A stretch of 64,000 nt of DNA, taken from Clytia hemisphaerica. Its lineage: Eukaryota > Cnidaria > Hydrozoa > Leptothecata > Clytiidae. A program made the position numbers and the translations under genes. The notes under the pieces are model-generated. The model searched no databases. It was not told where the DNA came from and saw only the letters and a list, made by a program, of their open reading frames with translations. Positions 10,688 to 21,487 of this stretch are shown piece after piece; within the stretch, counting starts at the first letter, position 1, and every line of letters starts with the position of its first letter. The DNA lies in assembly GCA_902728285.1 (NCBI GenBank), contig CACVBU010000385.1, forward strand, positions 841,038 through 905,037, written 5' to 3'.

Positions 10688-11938
10688 ACAATATGTCGAC
10701 ATACCTGTATACTTTTTTTTGGTGCACCCGGTAGAAGAGAATAACATTTTTAATGACTCCCAACATGGCTTTCGACAAGGTAGATCTTGTTTGAGTCAAC
10801 TCCTTGAACATTATGATACAATTACTATCATACCTTGAGAGAGGTATTAATGTCGACACAATCTATTTGGACTTCAGTAAGGAATTCGACAAAGTTGATC
10901 ATGCAATTTTGCTACATAAATTGTCTCAGCTCGGGATCAAAGGAAAGCTATTGCGATGGATTGAATCGTTTTTGAAAGGCAGAAAACAATCTGTTGTTTT
11001 AAATGGCTTCAAATCCGTCAGTGTCCCTGTCATACCAGGAAAACCTCAAGGAACAGTACTTGGGCCAATTTTGTTTCTTCTGATGATTTCTGATATTGAT
11101 GATAATTTATCAGGTATTCAATCCTTGCAAGCTTTGCTGACGATACTAGAATGCTTAAAGAAATCCAAGGAATAATTGACACGTTCAAGTTGCAACATGA
11201 TCTCAACATAGTTTATGATTGGACTGAGAACAATAACATGAAACTAAATAGTTGTAAATTCGAACATTTAAAATACGGTAAAGATACTGAATCAAAAAGT
11301 TTATCAACCTATTTCACTAACAACAAAACTGTAATTGAAAACAAAAACTCTGTCAAAGATCTTGGAGTGTGGATGAGTAGTGACTGCTCATTTACAGATC
11401 ACATCAATAAAATGATAGCAAAAGCTAAGGACATTTCTTGTTGAGAACATTCGACAACAGAAGCAGTGATATTATGATAACGTTATGGAAATTCTTAGTT
11501 TTCCCTCACCTCGACTACTGTTCTCAGCTTTGGTCACCAAACAGCATCCACCAAATTGAACAGATTGAATCCGTACAAAAGAACTTCTTCAATAAAATCA
11601 AAGGCCTTAGTGCTTTCGATTATTGGGAACAATTGAGAATTTTGAAAATATATTCTCTGCAAAGGAGGAGGGAGAGATACAGAATTATTTATATTTTGTC
11701 GATACTAGAGGGTATAGTACAAAATTTCAGCCACACTGAAGGAAACAGCACTGTAAAAGGTGGTGTCTCGTCTTCAACTACAAGCCGTCATGGTCGAAAA
11801 TGCCAACTACGAACAATCGAACAAAGTAGCTTTCGCAAATTTATTTGTGAGAGCTTAGCTGTACAGGGTCCAAAACTCTTCAACAGTATTCCCTCTGACA
11901 TACGAAATATCACTGGCTGTTCAAAAGATTCATTCAAG

Positions 11939-13783
11939 GGCCTATTTGTTTCATCACTATTTTTACTATATTTACTGTAAGTGCCTCAATTCCTGATTCT
12001 TTCTGTCTAAAGTTGTTGCATTTCTTGTAAAATAATGTGCTCTCAGTACTATTTCCTTTAAAAAATAAACCAGTAAAAAATGCAAGTACCACAGTCTTTC
12101 CAAGCAGTTGAATTTTCTTGATTTGTTCATTGCATCTGTAGTAAATTTTGCACGCATAATATAGCGCCAATGTTTTTTCGGCCTCGTATTGGCTTAATGA
12201 CGTCATATCGTCACGGCATAAATTATGTAAAAAATGGTAGCTTAAAATGTAAACAAACTAAAAACGAAAGTTGTTGACCTTCTTCTTGCCTTTGCGATTT
12301 TCCAATTTTTGGTGTTCTTGGTTATCTTGATTGATTGCTGCCTTTGGTTTTTAAATGGCGTCTAGACAAGAATTAATTCACCTATTGACCTTTGTTATGG
12401 ACGACAATGATGAGGAGGAAATGGCAGCGTTATTATTACAGTCCAACAATTCAAGTATGAATGAGCTCGAGGCAATGAGCCATGTATTGGCGGTCGCAAC
12501 AACCACTCGAACTAGATTTGAGAGACCAGAAAACTTTGTCCTGTTACAAGTACCACGGTACAACGACTTTCAATTCAGGATGCTTTTTCGTATGGGTCGT
12601 AGTACGTTCGAAAAACTTCTGCTTCAAATAGGGACAGACCCTGTATTTATTCAAAATAATCCTGGAGGTATGTTCAATTTAGTAATACCGTACTTTTCTG
12701 ACAATTAAGCAAACTTGCCCTCTCAGCTGGTACCATGCATACATTAAGGTAGGGAGTTCCTGGTGGAAAGAACTAGGAAACATCTGAAATATCTTCAATT
12801 TTAGAAAAGAAAAGATCAACTATAAACGAAAACTTTCCTATTTCATTTTTTAGGACGGCCAATGACAACATTACACATACAGATTAATTTTCTGGTTCTT
12901 ATAAAAAAGAGTGTATGTACCTGTTTAATCGAGGCATCTTTGATGTTTCTCTTTCTTGACTTCAAATTGGTCTTCTTGTCCGTCGTGTTATCCAGTGTCT
13001 AAAGAGAAAGCGTAATTGTAAGTTTTCATGGATTCCCGCTCTTCTTAAAATTTCTGATAAAAAAATTAAAAAAAATTTCATGGCAAGGATTTTTTTAGGA
13101 GCTATAACTTAAAAATACAATCACATAAAAAAGCCTTAAAATGAAAAAAATCACTATTCATTACTAAAAAAAAACAGCGAATCACTAGATCTTAAAACTT
13201 GCCTCTGCCTGCTTATTCTTTGGTGTCGACTTTTTTGGAGGTTTGAATTTTGGCTTAGTTTTGCTTTTGATGTCTTTGATGTTGTGTTCTTCTTCAGTAA
13301 ACGGTTGAACATATTTTTTTGGGAAAATTAACTTCGGAACTCTTGGTTCTTCAATTGCTGTAGCATCAATTGTTTGACAACAAAATTCTGACAATGTTTT
13401 AAAACTCATTATTCTTAATTCAATATTTATTTATTCTACCACCACGCAAAGCGACTTCACAATCCGATGCAACTTCTCACCACTTGCCCCACCACAAAGT
13501 ATTTATTTTTTTTCTCGCATAAATTATCCAAACCATATTTGTTTACATTATTAACGTCACGTGACCCTTGTTGCGAAGTTGAAGGTATGGTTTTACTTCC
13601 CAACTTATAATTCACGGACATTCTTCTGAAAATCTTGAGTAGTAAGCCCGACCACAATACCAAGATGGTAGACAACAGAAACTTGCTATATTTACTATCA
13701 TTTTCAAAGTTTTCATGGTATGTTGCATGCATTTTTGGCAGTAGCAGTTACAGCATTTATAGTAAGTGAAACAAATAGGCCCC
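11939..13783 (+). mobile_element. PIF/Harbinger-type transposon remnant inserted in LINE ORF2
   Basis: The ends are inverted: GGCCTATTTGTTTCA at 11939 and TGAAACAAATAGGCCCC ending at 13783. The LINE frame reads TGCSKDSFK before it and KKRLD after it. AAG at 11936-11938 and 13784-13786 is a possible 3-bp target duplication, a length typical of PIF/Harbinger, although TWA is the usual target. Inside is the N-terminal part of a Harbinger transposase (12355-12708), but no DDE catalytic region, so this is a decayed, internally deleted copy. Confidence 0.7.
12355..12708 (+). pseudogene. PIF/Harbinger transposase N-terminal fragment (HARBI1-like)
   Basis: The 117-residue product begins MASRQELIHLLTF. 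It carries the signature FRMLFRMGRSTFEKLLLQIG, which matches the conserved entry region of Harbinger/DDE_Tnp_4 transposases before the catalytic domain. It also has an acidic N-terminus (DDNDEEEMAA) usual for the family. The frame stops after NNPGGMFNLVIPYFSDN, where an intact transposase (typically 350-400 aa) would continue into the DDE domain. No such sequence follows before the right TIR. The minus-strand frame at 13185-13409 could be a relic of the accessory Myb-like protein, but I cannot support that. Confidence 0.65.
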
Positions 13784-14666
13784 AAGAAACGACTCGATAT
13801 ATTCTGTGCTCTATACCCGACGGACCTCACACTACGTCGCGACAAACAAGATTGGCTGAATCAAATGCTCTTTTCGATCAAATTACACGTGTTGGGCTCA
13901 ACGAGCTGGACAGATGAATATCATCAAATCAAACTGAAGTATACTGAAGTAAGTATTTGTCAAAAAACGGCTTTGAAGGGTGAAAACCTTTATTCACTTC
14001 ATTTTTGATGTATGATATTAATGTTTTTCCAAATCCATCAAATATGTGATATTTTGGTATGCAATATGACCATGTTTTGAGAAAGTCGAATTTCAGACTT
14101 AATTAGCCACTACCATAAATGAGCTTTGAAATAGAACTTTGAGGAATGATTTTTTTGTACCTACCATAGCATAAGTATGGGTACCTAAAAAGTATAGGTT
14201 TTATGACCTTAAATTCATTTGTGTAATCTCTAGGTCCAAAAAAACATGATTTTTTGAAGGGATTTTTGATAAAATCTTCAATAATTTTGAATTTTACGAC
14301 ACTTTACGATAATTGAATTAAAAATTGTAAAAAAGTGAATTATACAATATTTTTACCTACTCTACCTACTACATACCTACTTTGTAGGTTTTAAGGGGTA
14401 TCCATTGATAGGAGTCGTTATCTCTCTAGTCATAAAAACAGAGATACTGTATTTAAAAAAAAGAAGGCCGTATCATGAAATCCAAGGACTGTGTTAATGG
14501 ACTGTCTACATGAACACAGAAAGCAGTGGGTCGTTTTTTTTCAATTTCCAATAGATTTGATTTCTACCCAACTCATTTTTCCGACTCTCCTTACGCTGAC
14601 CGACTGACCAACTATTTTTTTTGCCTAAAAACAACGCGCGAACACAAGTTATTTGTAATTGTGGCC

Positions 14667-17600
14667 TTAGACCAACCTATGGTAATCGATCAATCAATAA
14701 GCAATTTAGCCTCCCTTTTAATCCTGATTATCAATTTTCTATTCCATTATCAGAATCAATTGATAGCCAATCCATTGTCTGGTTATCAATTAGTCATTGA
14801 TTGGAAATATTATCGATTGTATCGAGTGGAAGAGACTGGTTTTATCTTGATTTTCACAGTATTTTGTGAAATTCTAGTATTACAATCACAATATGCCTGA
14901 ATTGATTTGATTTCCTTTCAAGGTCTGTTTTAGGCTAAAAAATAAAAAATGAATTTATTTTACCTATTATATACCTTTAAAACTTTTTTTTATTATCTAA
15001 TATCAAAAAGTTTGACAAACTGATGACAAAGAGGAAATTCATCAAAGAAAGAACTGTCAGGCTAGCCATAAAGCTCTAAAAACAGCATCTAATAGCGTGA
15101 AAACCAGAATACATGATTCTTTGATGGAAATCAAAACTATAAAGTGCACTTACAAATATCAATATGTCAGATCTAACAAATTGATAATGGCACTGTCATC
15201 ATTGACAGTCAAACAAAGGATTTTCTGTCAAGAACCTTGTAAACATTCCAACAACTTCCATCAAAATGATCTGCTGGCTCTAAGCCCCAATATCAAGATG
15301 ATGTTGCTTAAGAAGATGAAATATTGTGTCAAGATGTGGATAATTGGTAAGATCATTTTTTATTTGTTGTTTTTTTTCTTAAATTTTTGAGTGTTTTTAA
15401 CAGACCTTTTGCTATTTGCGATGTCATGTTGAATAATTAAAGACTCCAACATTAAAACAATGACACACTAATTTATAATTAGTTAGTGTATTCTAAATTA
15501 TTTTTTCTTCATATTGTTTTTGTTTTGATACAGGAGTCAGCTTAAGTTTTTAATGTGTTCACTATTCATTCCTGATTTGTAAAAGGTCTGTTATACAATT
15601 GCCTTAAAAAAGTGAACGTGTGTTACATAGAATGCAGAGGGGTACAGCCCCCAGCATTTCCAGGGGGGCTGAGGAAATAGCTCCCTTTTAAAAACGTTAG
15701 CCCCCACCTTCAAAAAGCAAAATATGGCAGAAATCTTTTAGGGAGGTACACATTCTATGTGTTAGCATGTGTTTTGCTCATTTTAATGCTGAAGGCGTCA
15801 GATCGCCCTTCTTGGCATCCCTCAAGAAAAAGTTTCTCCTTTTGGTACCCACTCCAATTAACAAAGGAGATTTGAGCTCAGATTTGAGCCACATCATCAA
15901 TGAAGCTCAAAATCTTAATTAATTGTAAATAAGAACAATTTAAGAATGAGACTGAGCCTGAAATTGTGAATTTGAAACAAATCAAGAGTCAAAGTAGTAA
16001 AACCAGGTATGAAGCCTAGAATACCTCAACAGAAATAAGAACAGGATAAGAACAATTTGGGGTTCAAAGTGCTATAATACTAAAAACAACCGAGCCTCAG
16101 CAAAAAGATTTACTGGGTTTTATAGAAAAAAGGGTATTTCAACCTCATACACGTTTCTATTAGAATATCAGGGTGAGATTTCGGAGTTGAACAATAGGCC
16201 TATTGTTTAGAACAATAGAAGAATAAGAATAATGCTCACCCTCAGCCAAAGTGCACTATTCTTATAAAAAAACCCTGTAATTCAAATTTTCAATTCAATT
16301 TTCAATGAGACACACGTTTTTTTCAATATAACAACAATAAATATAACAATTGCATGGACATATAGTTTTGGAGAAATTTTAAGAACATTTTAAGACTTTG
16401 TAGAATCTTGAACATACTATTTTCTTGGATAAAGATTAGACCAAAATAGTCCTATAATGCTGAAAATAAGAACGCTTTAAGAACATCTTTAGGCTTATAT
16501 CCCAAAATGCTAAGAACACTTATAAAGGCTTCAAAAAAATTCGATATTCTTCTAAAAAGAGTTTAATATTATATGGAAACTAGTGGAAAGTTTATTTTTC
16601 TGAAGAAAAAGTTAAATTTAACCAGTACAAATAGTTTTATCTATAACTATATTCTTATAGTCAAGTCAAATTAAAAACTATTTGAAAATGTGAATTTTTT
16701 AAATCGCGATTTATTTATGTGATAATACATTTAATGAAAAAAAAATATTATAGGAAAAGAAAAAATTATTAATATTTGTGAAAAATATGAGAAGAATAAA
16801 CATAAAAAACGCCGATAGGGAAGTATCAATTAACGAAATTGGAGTGATTTTGATGAGTGATTGATTGATTTTTAAAAATCAATAACACCCTAATTTTAAA
16901 ATAGGGTTTTTTAATGTAAACTGCTAAAAATGAAATTATCAAAAAATTAAAATTTAGCATGATAATAAAAAATCTGAATAACCACATGAATTTTACTGAT
17001 TTTCATGAGCTTGGCTCCCAAACCTATCTGGGATTGAATGCATTTGTTTTCTCAGGGAACACTACAGTAGCCATTTTATGTAATTTCACTTTCGAGATTT
17101 GTTGAAGCAATTTGAAATTACCCCATAGTTTCGACTCGCAAAATCGAGGGCGGTGATATTCTGTCCTCAGTCATTTAATCTAACCGTCTCTCCGAAAAAC
17201 GTAGATACATAATCTTGCCATTTCTTCGAACGTTGAATAGGAAATACTACTTCAATCCGGCATTTGTATGAAAACCACGCGGGTCTCACAACTTATGTCG
17301 GAAACAAGTGGTTTTGTATCCATCGTAGGCGATTTGTCTCTAGCTTTTGGGTGCATAGTATAATGGAGGAAATACACCATCAACCATATATCTCGTTGAT
17401 ACAAATAGAGCTACAATGTTTAAGTTAAATGTAACATCGATTCGAGGCTTAAAAAAGAACAACTGAGACTGAGAGAGGGTTTATCTAACAAATCCTGCAT
17501 TACTAAAAATAGGCATAAAATTTGTCTATTCTTATATAAAGAACGGTGTCTTCCAGGAACAATTTTGCATAGAATTGCTTGGTTGTGAGATTAATTTAGC

Positions 17601-18849
17601 GGATTTGGGTGTCATCTACGAAATTATGTCCCAATCGAAATTTGGAAAGGTCTCTTATCTGCAATATAATAAAAGCTCAAAAAATCTCAAGTAAACTATT
17701 TTTTTGTTGTTTGCTGGCATCAAAGAAGCGCTAATAATGCGTATTTCAACAACCAGTATGATTGATTTGACAGTAAAAAAAGCACGAAATTGTGAAAATA
17801 TTATATCAATGATCTCAACTGCGAAATTTAATCCCCGAGAAAGCTTATCCCATATACCTTATTACAGAAATATTACTAGGCAACTATTTAACGGCCTTGA
17901 AAGTTGCACGATCTGAAATCAACACGAATCTTTCTGCTTTTTCAAGGAAACTGGCTAGTTTTAAATTATAAAGGGGATTTTTATTAACACGAAATTTTTC
18001 AATTTGTTTTAATAAAAAGACTAGTAATGCTCGTGTAATAAAAAAAAGAGCTGTTGAAAGAGAGCTTCTCACAAAATCTTGCTTTTAATATGGAGCTCGA
18101 AGAGACCTGATACCTGGTGTGTGTGTTTCTCCATATCGAAAAGAAACCTCATAAAATGATGATTTTTTAATTATAATATTTTTGAAACACAGAATAATTC
18201 GTCTAAGGCGAGGATATAAATTGATTTGACTTTATTTTTGATTTAGAAATTAAGCTGAAGATGATATTGAAGAATCTCGTGTTATACTGGTTTTTACTTC
18301 TGGGGAACCAGGGGGGGGGGGTCGGTAGTAAAATCTCAGACATAATGATGTTCACTACGGTGGTGGTGTGACGAAAAATTGAAAAAAAAAAATTACTACC
18401 CAGGGTAGTTTAAATACTAAAATGGGTCTTATCTATGTGTTAAATGTTGAAAAAATTTTACTACCTGGGTAGTAAAAACTGGTAAAATTAGCAAATTTTA
18501 GCTATGTTTGTAATTCTTTTAATTTTTTGGATGACTTTTCTGTAAAAATCTGAAAATTTTTATAATTTGAAAAGATTTTCTGTTGGAAAGTTGTTTGCTA
18601 CAAACGCGAATTTTTCGAGAATTTTTTGTCAATATTAAAAAAACTTTAATTCTAAGAGCAAAACATTAATTTTTGCACTAAGTGAAAAATGGGTCACAGA
18701 AATAATCATTTTTTAGCTTTTTTTGTAAAATCAGTCCGAAAAGCAACCAAAAAATTGTCTCAAAAACTTTTACTACCAGGGTAGTAAAATACCTCTTCCA
18801 AGAGTCTGGTTGATAATTTGTGACTTACTAACTAGCATTTCAAATAAAT
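14667..18849. other. Gene-free repeat-rich region
   Basis: No convincing gene. An imperfect 139-bp inverted-repeat element lies at 15624-15762, with ends TACATAGAATG and CATTCTATGT. Relics of the AAGAACATTTTAAG family lie at about 15930-16560. The phrase TTTGTATGAAAACCACGCGG near 17255 recurs, diverged, near 22840 and 33230. ACTACC[CT]GGGTAGT-type palindromes occur at about 18400, 18460 and 18770. Confidence 0.5.
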
Positions 18850-19034
18850 TATAGTGGAGTCTCTTTAACTTGAACCTCTATAACTCGAATGTCTCCTTAA
18901 CTCCAATAAGTTTTTTGGTCCCTTCATTGGACAATGCCTTATAAAACTTACTCCATATCTCGAAATATCCTTAACTTGAACAAATTTGTATTCCCCGTGC
19001 ATGTTCGTTCGAGTTATGGAGACTCCATTGTATA
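18850..19034. mobile_element. pogo/Tigger-like MITE (CTTTAACTCGAAC family)
   Basis: The ends TAGTGGAGTCTCTTTAACTT and GAGTTATGGAGACTCCATTG are imperfect inverted repeats with TA at the outer edges. Internal AACTCGAA and GTCTCCTTAACT phrases recur in at least six other copies in this window (21217, 21573, 35347, 42950, 43440, 50173). TA targets and this style of terminus fit pogo/Tigger-type Tc1/mariner elements. No transposase is present. Confidence 0.75.
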
Positions 19035-19210
19035 ATGAATTTTTGCTAAGAGAAAAGGGAATTTAATCCCAAAGAAAAATTTATTTATCAATTATTTTTT
19101 GGTACTTTAGCTGTTGACCCCGTAACTAATTATACACGAAAAATTAAAGTTGAAATTAGAATTCTTTGTTTCACGCAACTTTTCGTTACCTTCTTCAATC
19201 AAAAATTTGA

Positions 19211-19603
19211 TACCTTATTGGTCCATTTTACGCCGGCCCTTATTACGCCACAGCCTGTTTTTGGGCTTACGCCAATTACGGCCGTAAATAACGCCAAAAT
19301 TTGTTAGAATGGCTATCTATGCTTCAATTTACAATAAAATATCATTTTTCATTAGTAAACTGTTGAAAATTTCATTGAAAATCACAGATTTCTGCGAAGT
19401 TTTAGATATGGAGTAAAACAATGGATAATTTTTGTCTTCGAATCATACCTAAAATCCTTTAAATTGAGAAATAATGATAAAAAATTAACGCCACTTTTAA
19501 GTACGATTTGCAAAATTTTGGCCCTTTTTACACCGGCCCTTATTACGCCAAGAGCCTAAAAATAACGTCAATAAGGGCCAGCGTAAAAAGGGCCGATAAG
19601 GTA
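19211..19603. mobile_element. 393-bp TIR element with TACCTTAT ends
   Basis: The left end TACCTTATTGGTCC and the right end GGGCCGATAAGGTA are inverted. The similarity extends about 36 bp and includes GCCCTTATTACGCC-type motifs repeated internally. Related sequence occurs at 49515-49735. Confidence 0.75.
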
Positions 19604-21216
19604 CTAAAAATTCGTTTCAAGTTTACAAAAATATATTTTGCACTGTAAAGTCTTCATCAAAATAATTGAAGTCATTTCAGTCTTTGGTGTCGTGGAGTTT
19701 GAGGGTAAACTTATTTACATGCCGATATTTGGAAATTATTTCATTCCTTGAATTTAACTAATTATACATAAATTAAATTTACTAAGTGATCCCATACTCG
19801 CCTTTGTTTAGGGGTGGAGGTGGAAACGACGAGATATACAATCATGGACAAAAATTGTGAGACAAGGGTAGAATATAAGCTTCGAAACCTTAATCCGATT
19901 GCGTAAGCTTTCAACGTGATTCTAAAAAGATTTTAAATCTCTATTTATTTTCGTCAAAGAAAAAAAATTCCCATGGAGCTATAAGTAGCCGTAAAAAAAG
20001 GGTTTTGTTTTCTTTGCTTTAATTAATTAATTTTAGTGTTGAAAAATCAGGAAATATTTTTTTTTCAAGCTATTAATTTATAAAATATTGAACCCTTGTT
20101 AAATTTTTCAAAACATGAAAACTCACTTCTTTTTTATCCGTTATCAGTACTTTGCTGGCGCGCTGGGAGTATTTTTCTAACGGTATGTTCAAAATAGGAT
20201 TTGTAAATTTTGGCACCAACACAATCTACCCCTCCTTATTTGCTCTATTTATTTTCAGTTCTTCCGCTTTTTCTTTCAAATGTTTTCAATTTCAATTTCA
20301 ATTTCCTTCAAGATTGAAGGTTTCGATTAGAAGGTAATTGTTGACAGTGGTGGATTTAAGAGGGGGGGGCTCAAAATGAATGAAGGAGGGTGTTTATTTT
20401 AACCATACTTCTTCATAAGGAATCGAAGACTCTCTAGCATAATTTTTGAACACCCTCAGATGCGCCATTGATTGTAATACAGTATATATGTTTTCACCTT
20501 TACGTGTTTTCCGGGTTAAAGAATGAAGTGGAGATGGTGAGGTCTCAGACTCATAGAAATAAATAAACATGGATGTCAAAAGCTGAAACTAAACTTGTTC
20601 AACTTTCAGACGAGTCTCTGTAACTCGAACTTGAACAAGCTTTTTCGAGTATGGAGACATTTGATTATTATCAAGTTCTTTTTCTATAATTCAAACGTAA
20701 AGGTGGAAAAAAATGATTTGCTTTTGGAAAAAAAAATAAAACTTAACACATTTGCTCGGACTTTATTTTTTTTTGATAAAATTATATTTATGGATAGCTC
20801 TAGATACTATCCTAATGTAGCTCCTAAATTTCACAGTGAGAGCCGTGTCTCTAAGGATATCAACTCATTTTACAAATTGATCAAAATTCTAGAAACTAGG
20901 AAAGTCAAATTTCGTAACAAGCGCCATCCTCTTATAATTGCCGCTTCTGGAATCGAGAAATCAAATAAACGCAATGGCGCTTATTGTGGAAAGATATGGT
21001 CCCAGCTGGCACCAGAACGTTGTTTTAACGTCCATTTAACGTTATATGAACGTTAGGAACTTCAGGACGTTGTTTTGACGTTGTTTGCCAGCTGGCACCA
21101 GAACGTTGTTTTTAACGTCCATTTAACGTTATATGAATCGTCAGATCTTCTCGTGCTAGGGTTTACATATCCCGTCTAATAACTTTTTATATATACCGGG
21201 TATGACAAAAAAAACT
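19604..21216. other. Gene-free spacer
   Basis: AT-rich DNA without a gene I can recognise. It contains a partial pogo-like fragment (about 20608-20662) and the AACGTT-rich direct repeat listed separately. The open frame at 20595-21056 resembles no family I know and runs into repeat sequence at its end. Confidence 0.45.
21003..21137. repeat. AACGTT-rich direct repeat
   Basis: A block of about 48 bp beginning CAGCTGGCACCAGAACGTTG occurs at 21003 and again at 21089, separated by more AACGTT/GACGTT motifs. Similar AACGTT-rich runs occur at 26625-26765 and 53020-53085, so this is a dispersed satellite-like family. Confidence 0.8.
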
Positions 21217-21374
21217 GCATTAAAGTCTCTTAACTCGAACCTGTACAAGTCAAATGACTCCTTAACTCAAACAAGTTTTCGCGTTCCTTTAGATAGCAAT
21301 AGCTTATAAACCTTACTCCTTAACTCGAACAAACTTTTGGTCCCCGTGTGTGTTCGAGTTATGGAGATTTCATA
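21217..21374. mobile_element. pogo/Tigger-like MITE just upstream of the NIDO gene
   Basis: It contains AAAGTCTCTTAACTCGAACC and GTGTTCGAGTTATGGAGATT as decayed inverted ends, with the usual internal TAACTCAAACAAGTTTT. It ends 58 bp before the coding start of the large gene, so it may lie in or next to the promoter or leader region. Confidence 0.65.
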
Positions 21375-21432
21375 AAGGAACTTTATCTAAATAAAGATTT
21401 TACATTTTTTTATTCCTTTTAGCGTTTTTCAA

Positions 21433-21487
21433 ATGGCTATTGTGGTCAAATTGTTGTTGATGGTTTTGTTGGTTAGAAACTGTGAAG
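21433..21487 (+). other. NIDO gene exon 1: signal peptide
   Basis: The ATG at 21433 opens MAIVVKLLLMVLLVRNCE, a short hydrophobic n/h-region with a plausible cleavage after NCEG. The donor is AG|GTAAGA, leaving phase 1. A strong pyrimidine-AG acceptor lies only 10 nt before the ATG (AG at 21421-21422). A non-coding exon or a trans-spliced leader therefore probably precedes it. Confidence 0.8.

Larger units (their letters stand above)
9585..13917 (+). mobile_element. LINE copy 2, broken by two DNA transposons
   Basis: Three separated pieces follow one ORF2 in order. The endonuclease piece (9585-9778) reads GGVALYIRNDISSTFKP and VIYRQPDD. The RT piece (10690-11938) contains HGFRQGRSCLSQLLEH, YLDFSKEFDKVDHAIL and GKPQGTVLGPILF, then KFEHLKYGK and PHLDYCSQLWSPNS. 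The C-terminal end (13784-13917) has LCSIPDGPHTT and RLAESNALFDQI. The endonuclease and RT pieces are separated by a TIR element and also lack the intervening ORF, so an internal deletion occurred. Frameshifts fall near 11150, 11440 and 13820. Confidence 0.85.
7923..14666. mobile_element. Candidate large nested element with inverted outer arms
   Basis: The left edge at 7923 reads GGCCACAATCACAAAT and then AACTTGTGTTCGC. The right edge at 14666, read on the minus strand, gives GGCCACAATTACAAAT and then AACTTGTGTTCGC, about 30 of 33 matching. Weaker similarity continues inward, including GGATACCCCTAAAACCTAC near 8140 against its inverse near 14395. Everything between (two LINE fragments, a 0.9-kb TIR element, a Harbinger element) could be nested inside one old transposon. 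Two related repeats in opposite orientation would look the same. Confidence 0.4.

Noticed and set aside
13185-13409. Minus-strand frame as the Harbinger Myb-like accessory protein
   Set aside because: Lys/Pro-rich, but no Trp-spaced Myb motif is visible; support is too weak.
15097-15390. Plus-strand 97-codon frame
   Set aside because: No recognisable domain, no splice or start context, low-complexity end; kept out of the gene list.
17704-17916. Plus-strand 70-codon frame
   Set aside because: Short, isolated and unrecognised.
20595-21056. Plus-strand 153-codon frame
   Set aside because: Starts in a pogo-like fragment, ends in the AACGTT repeat, and matches no family I know; coding status unsupported.
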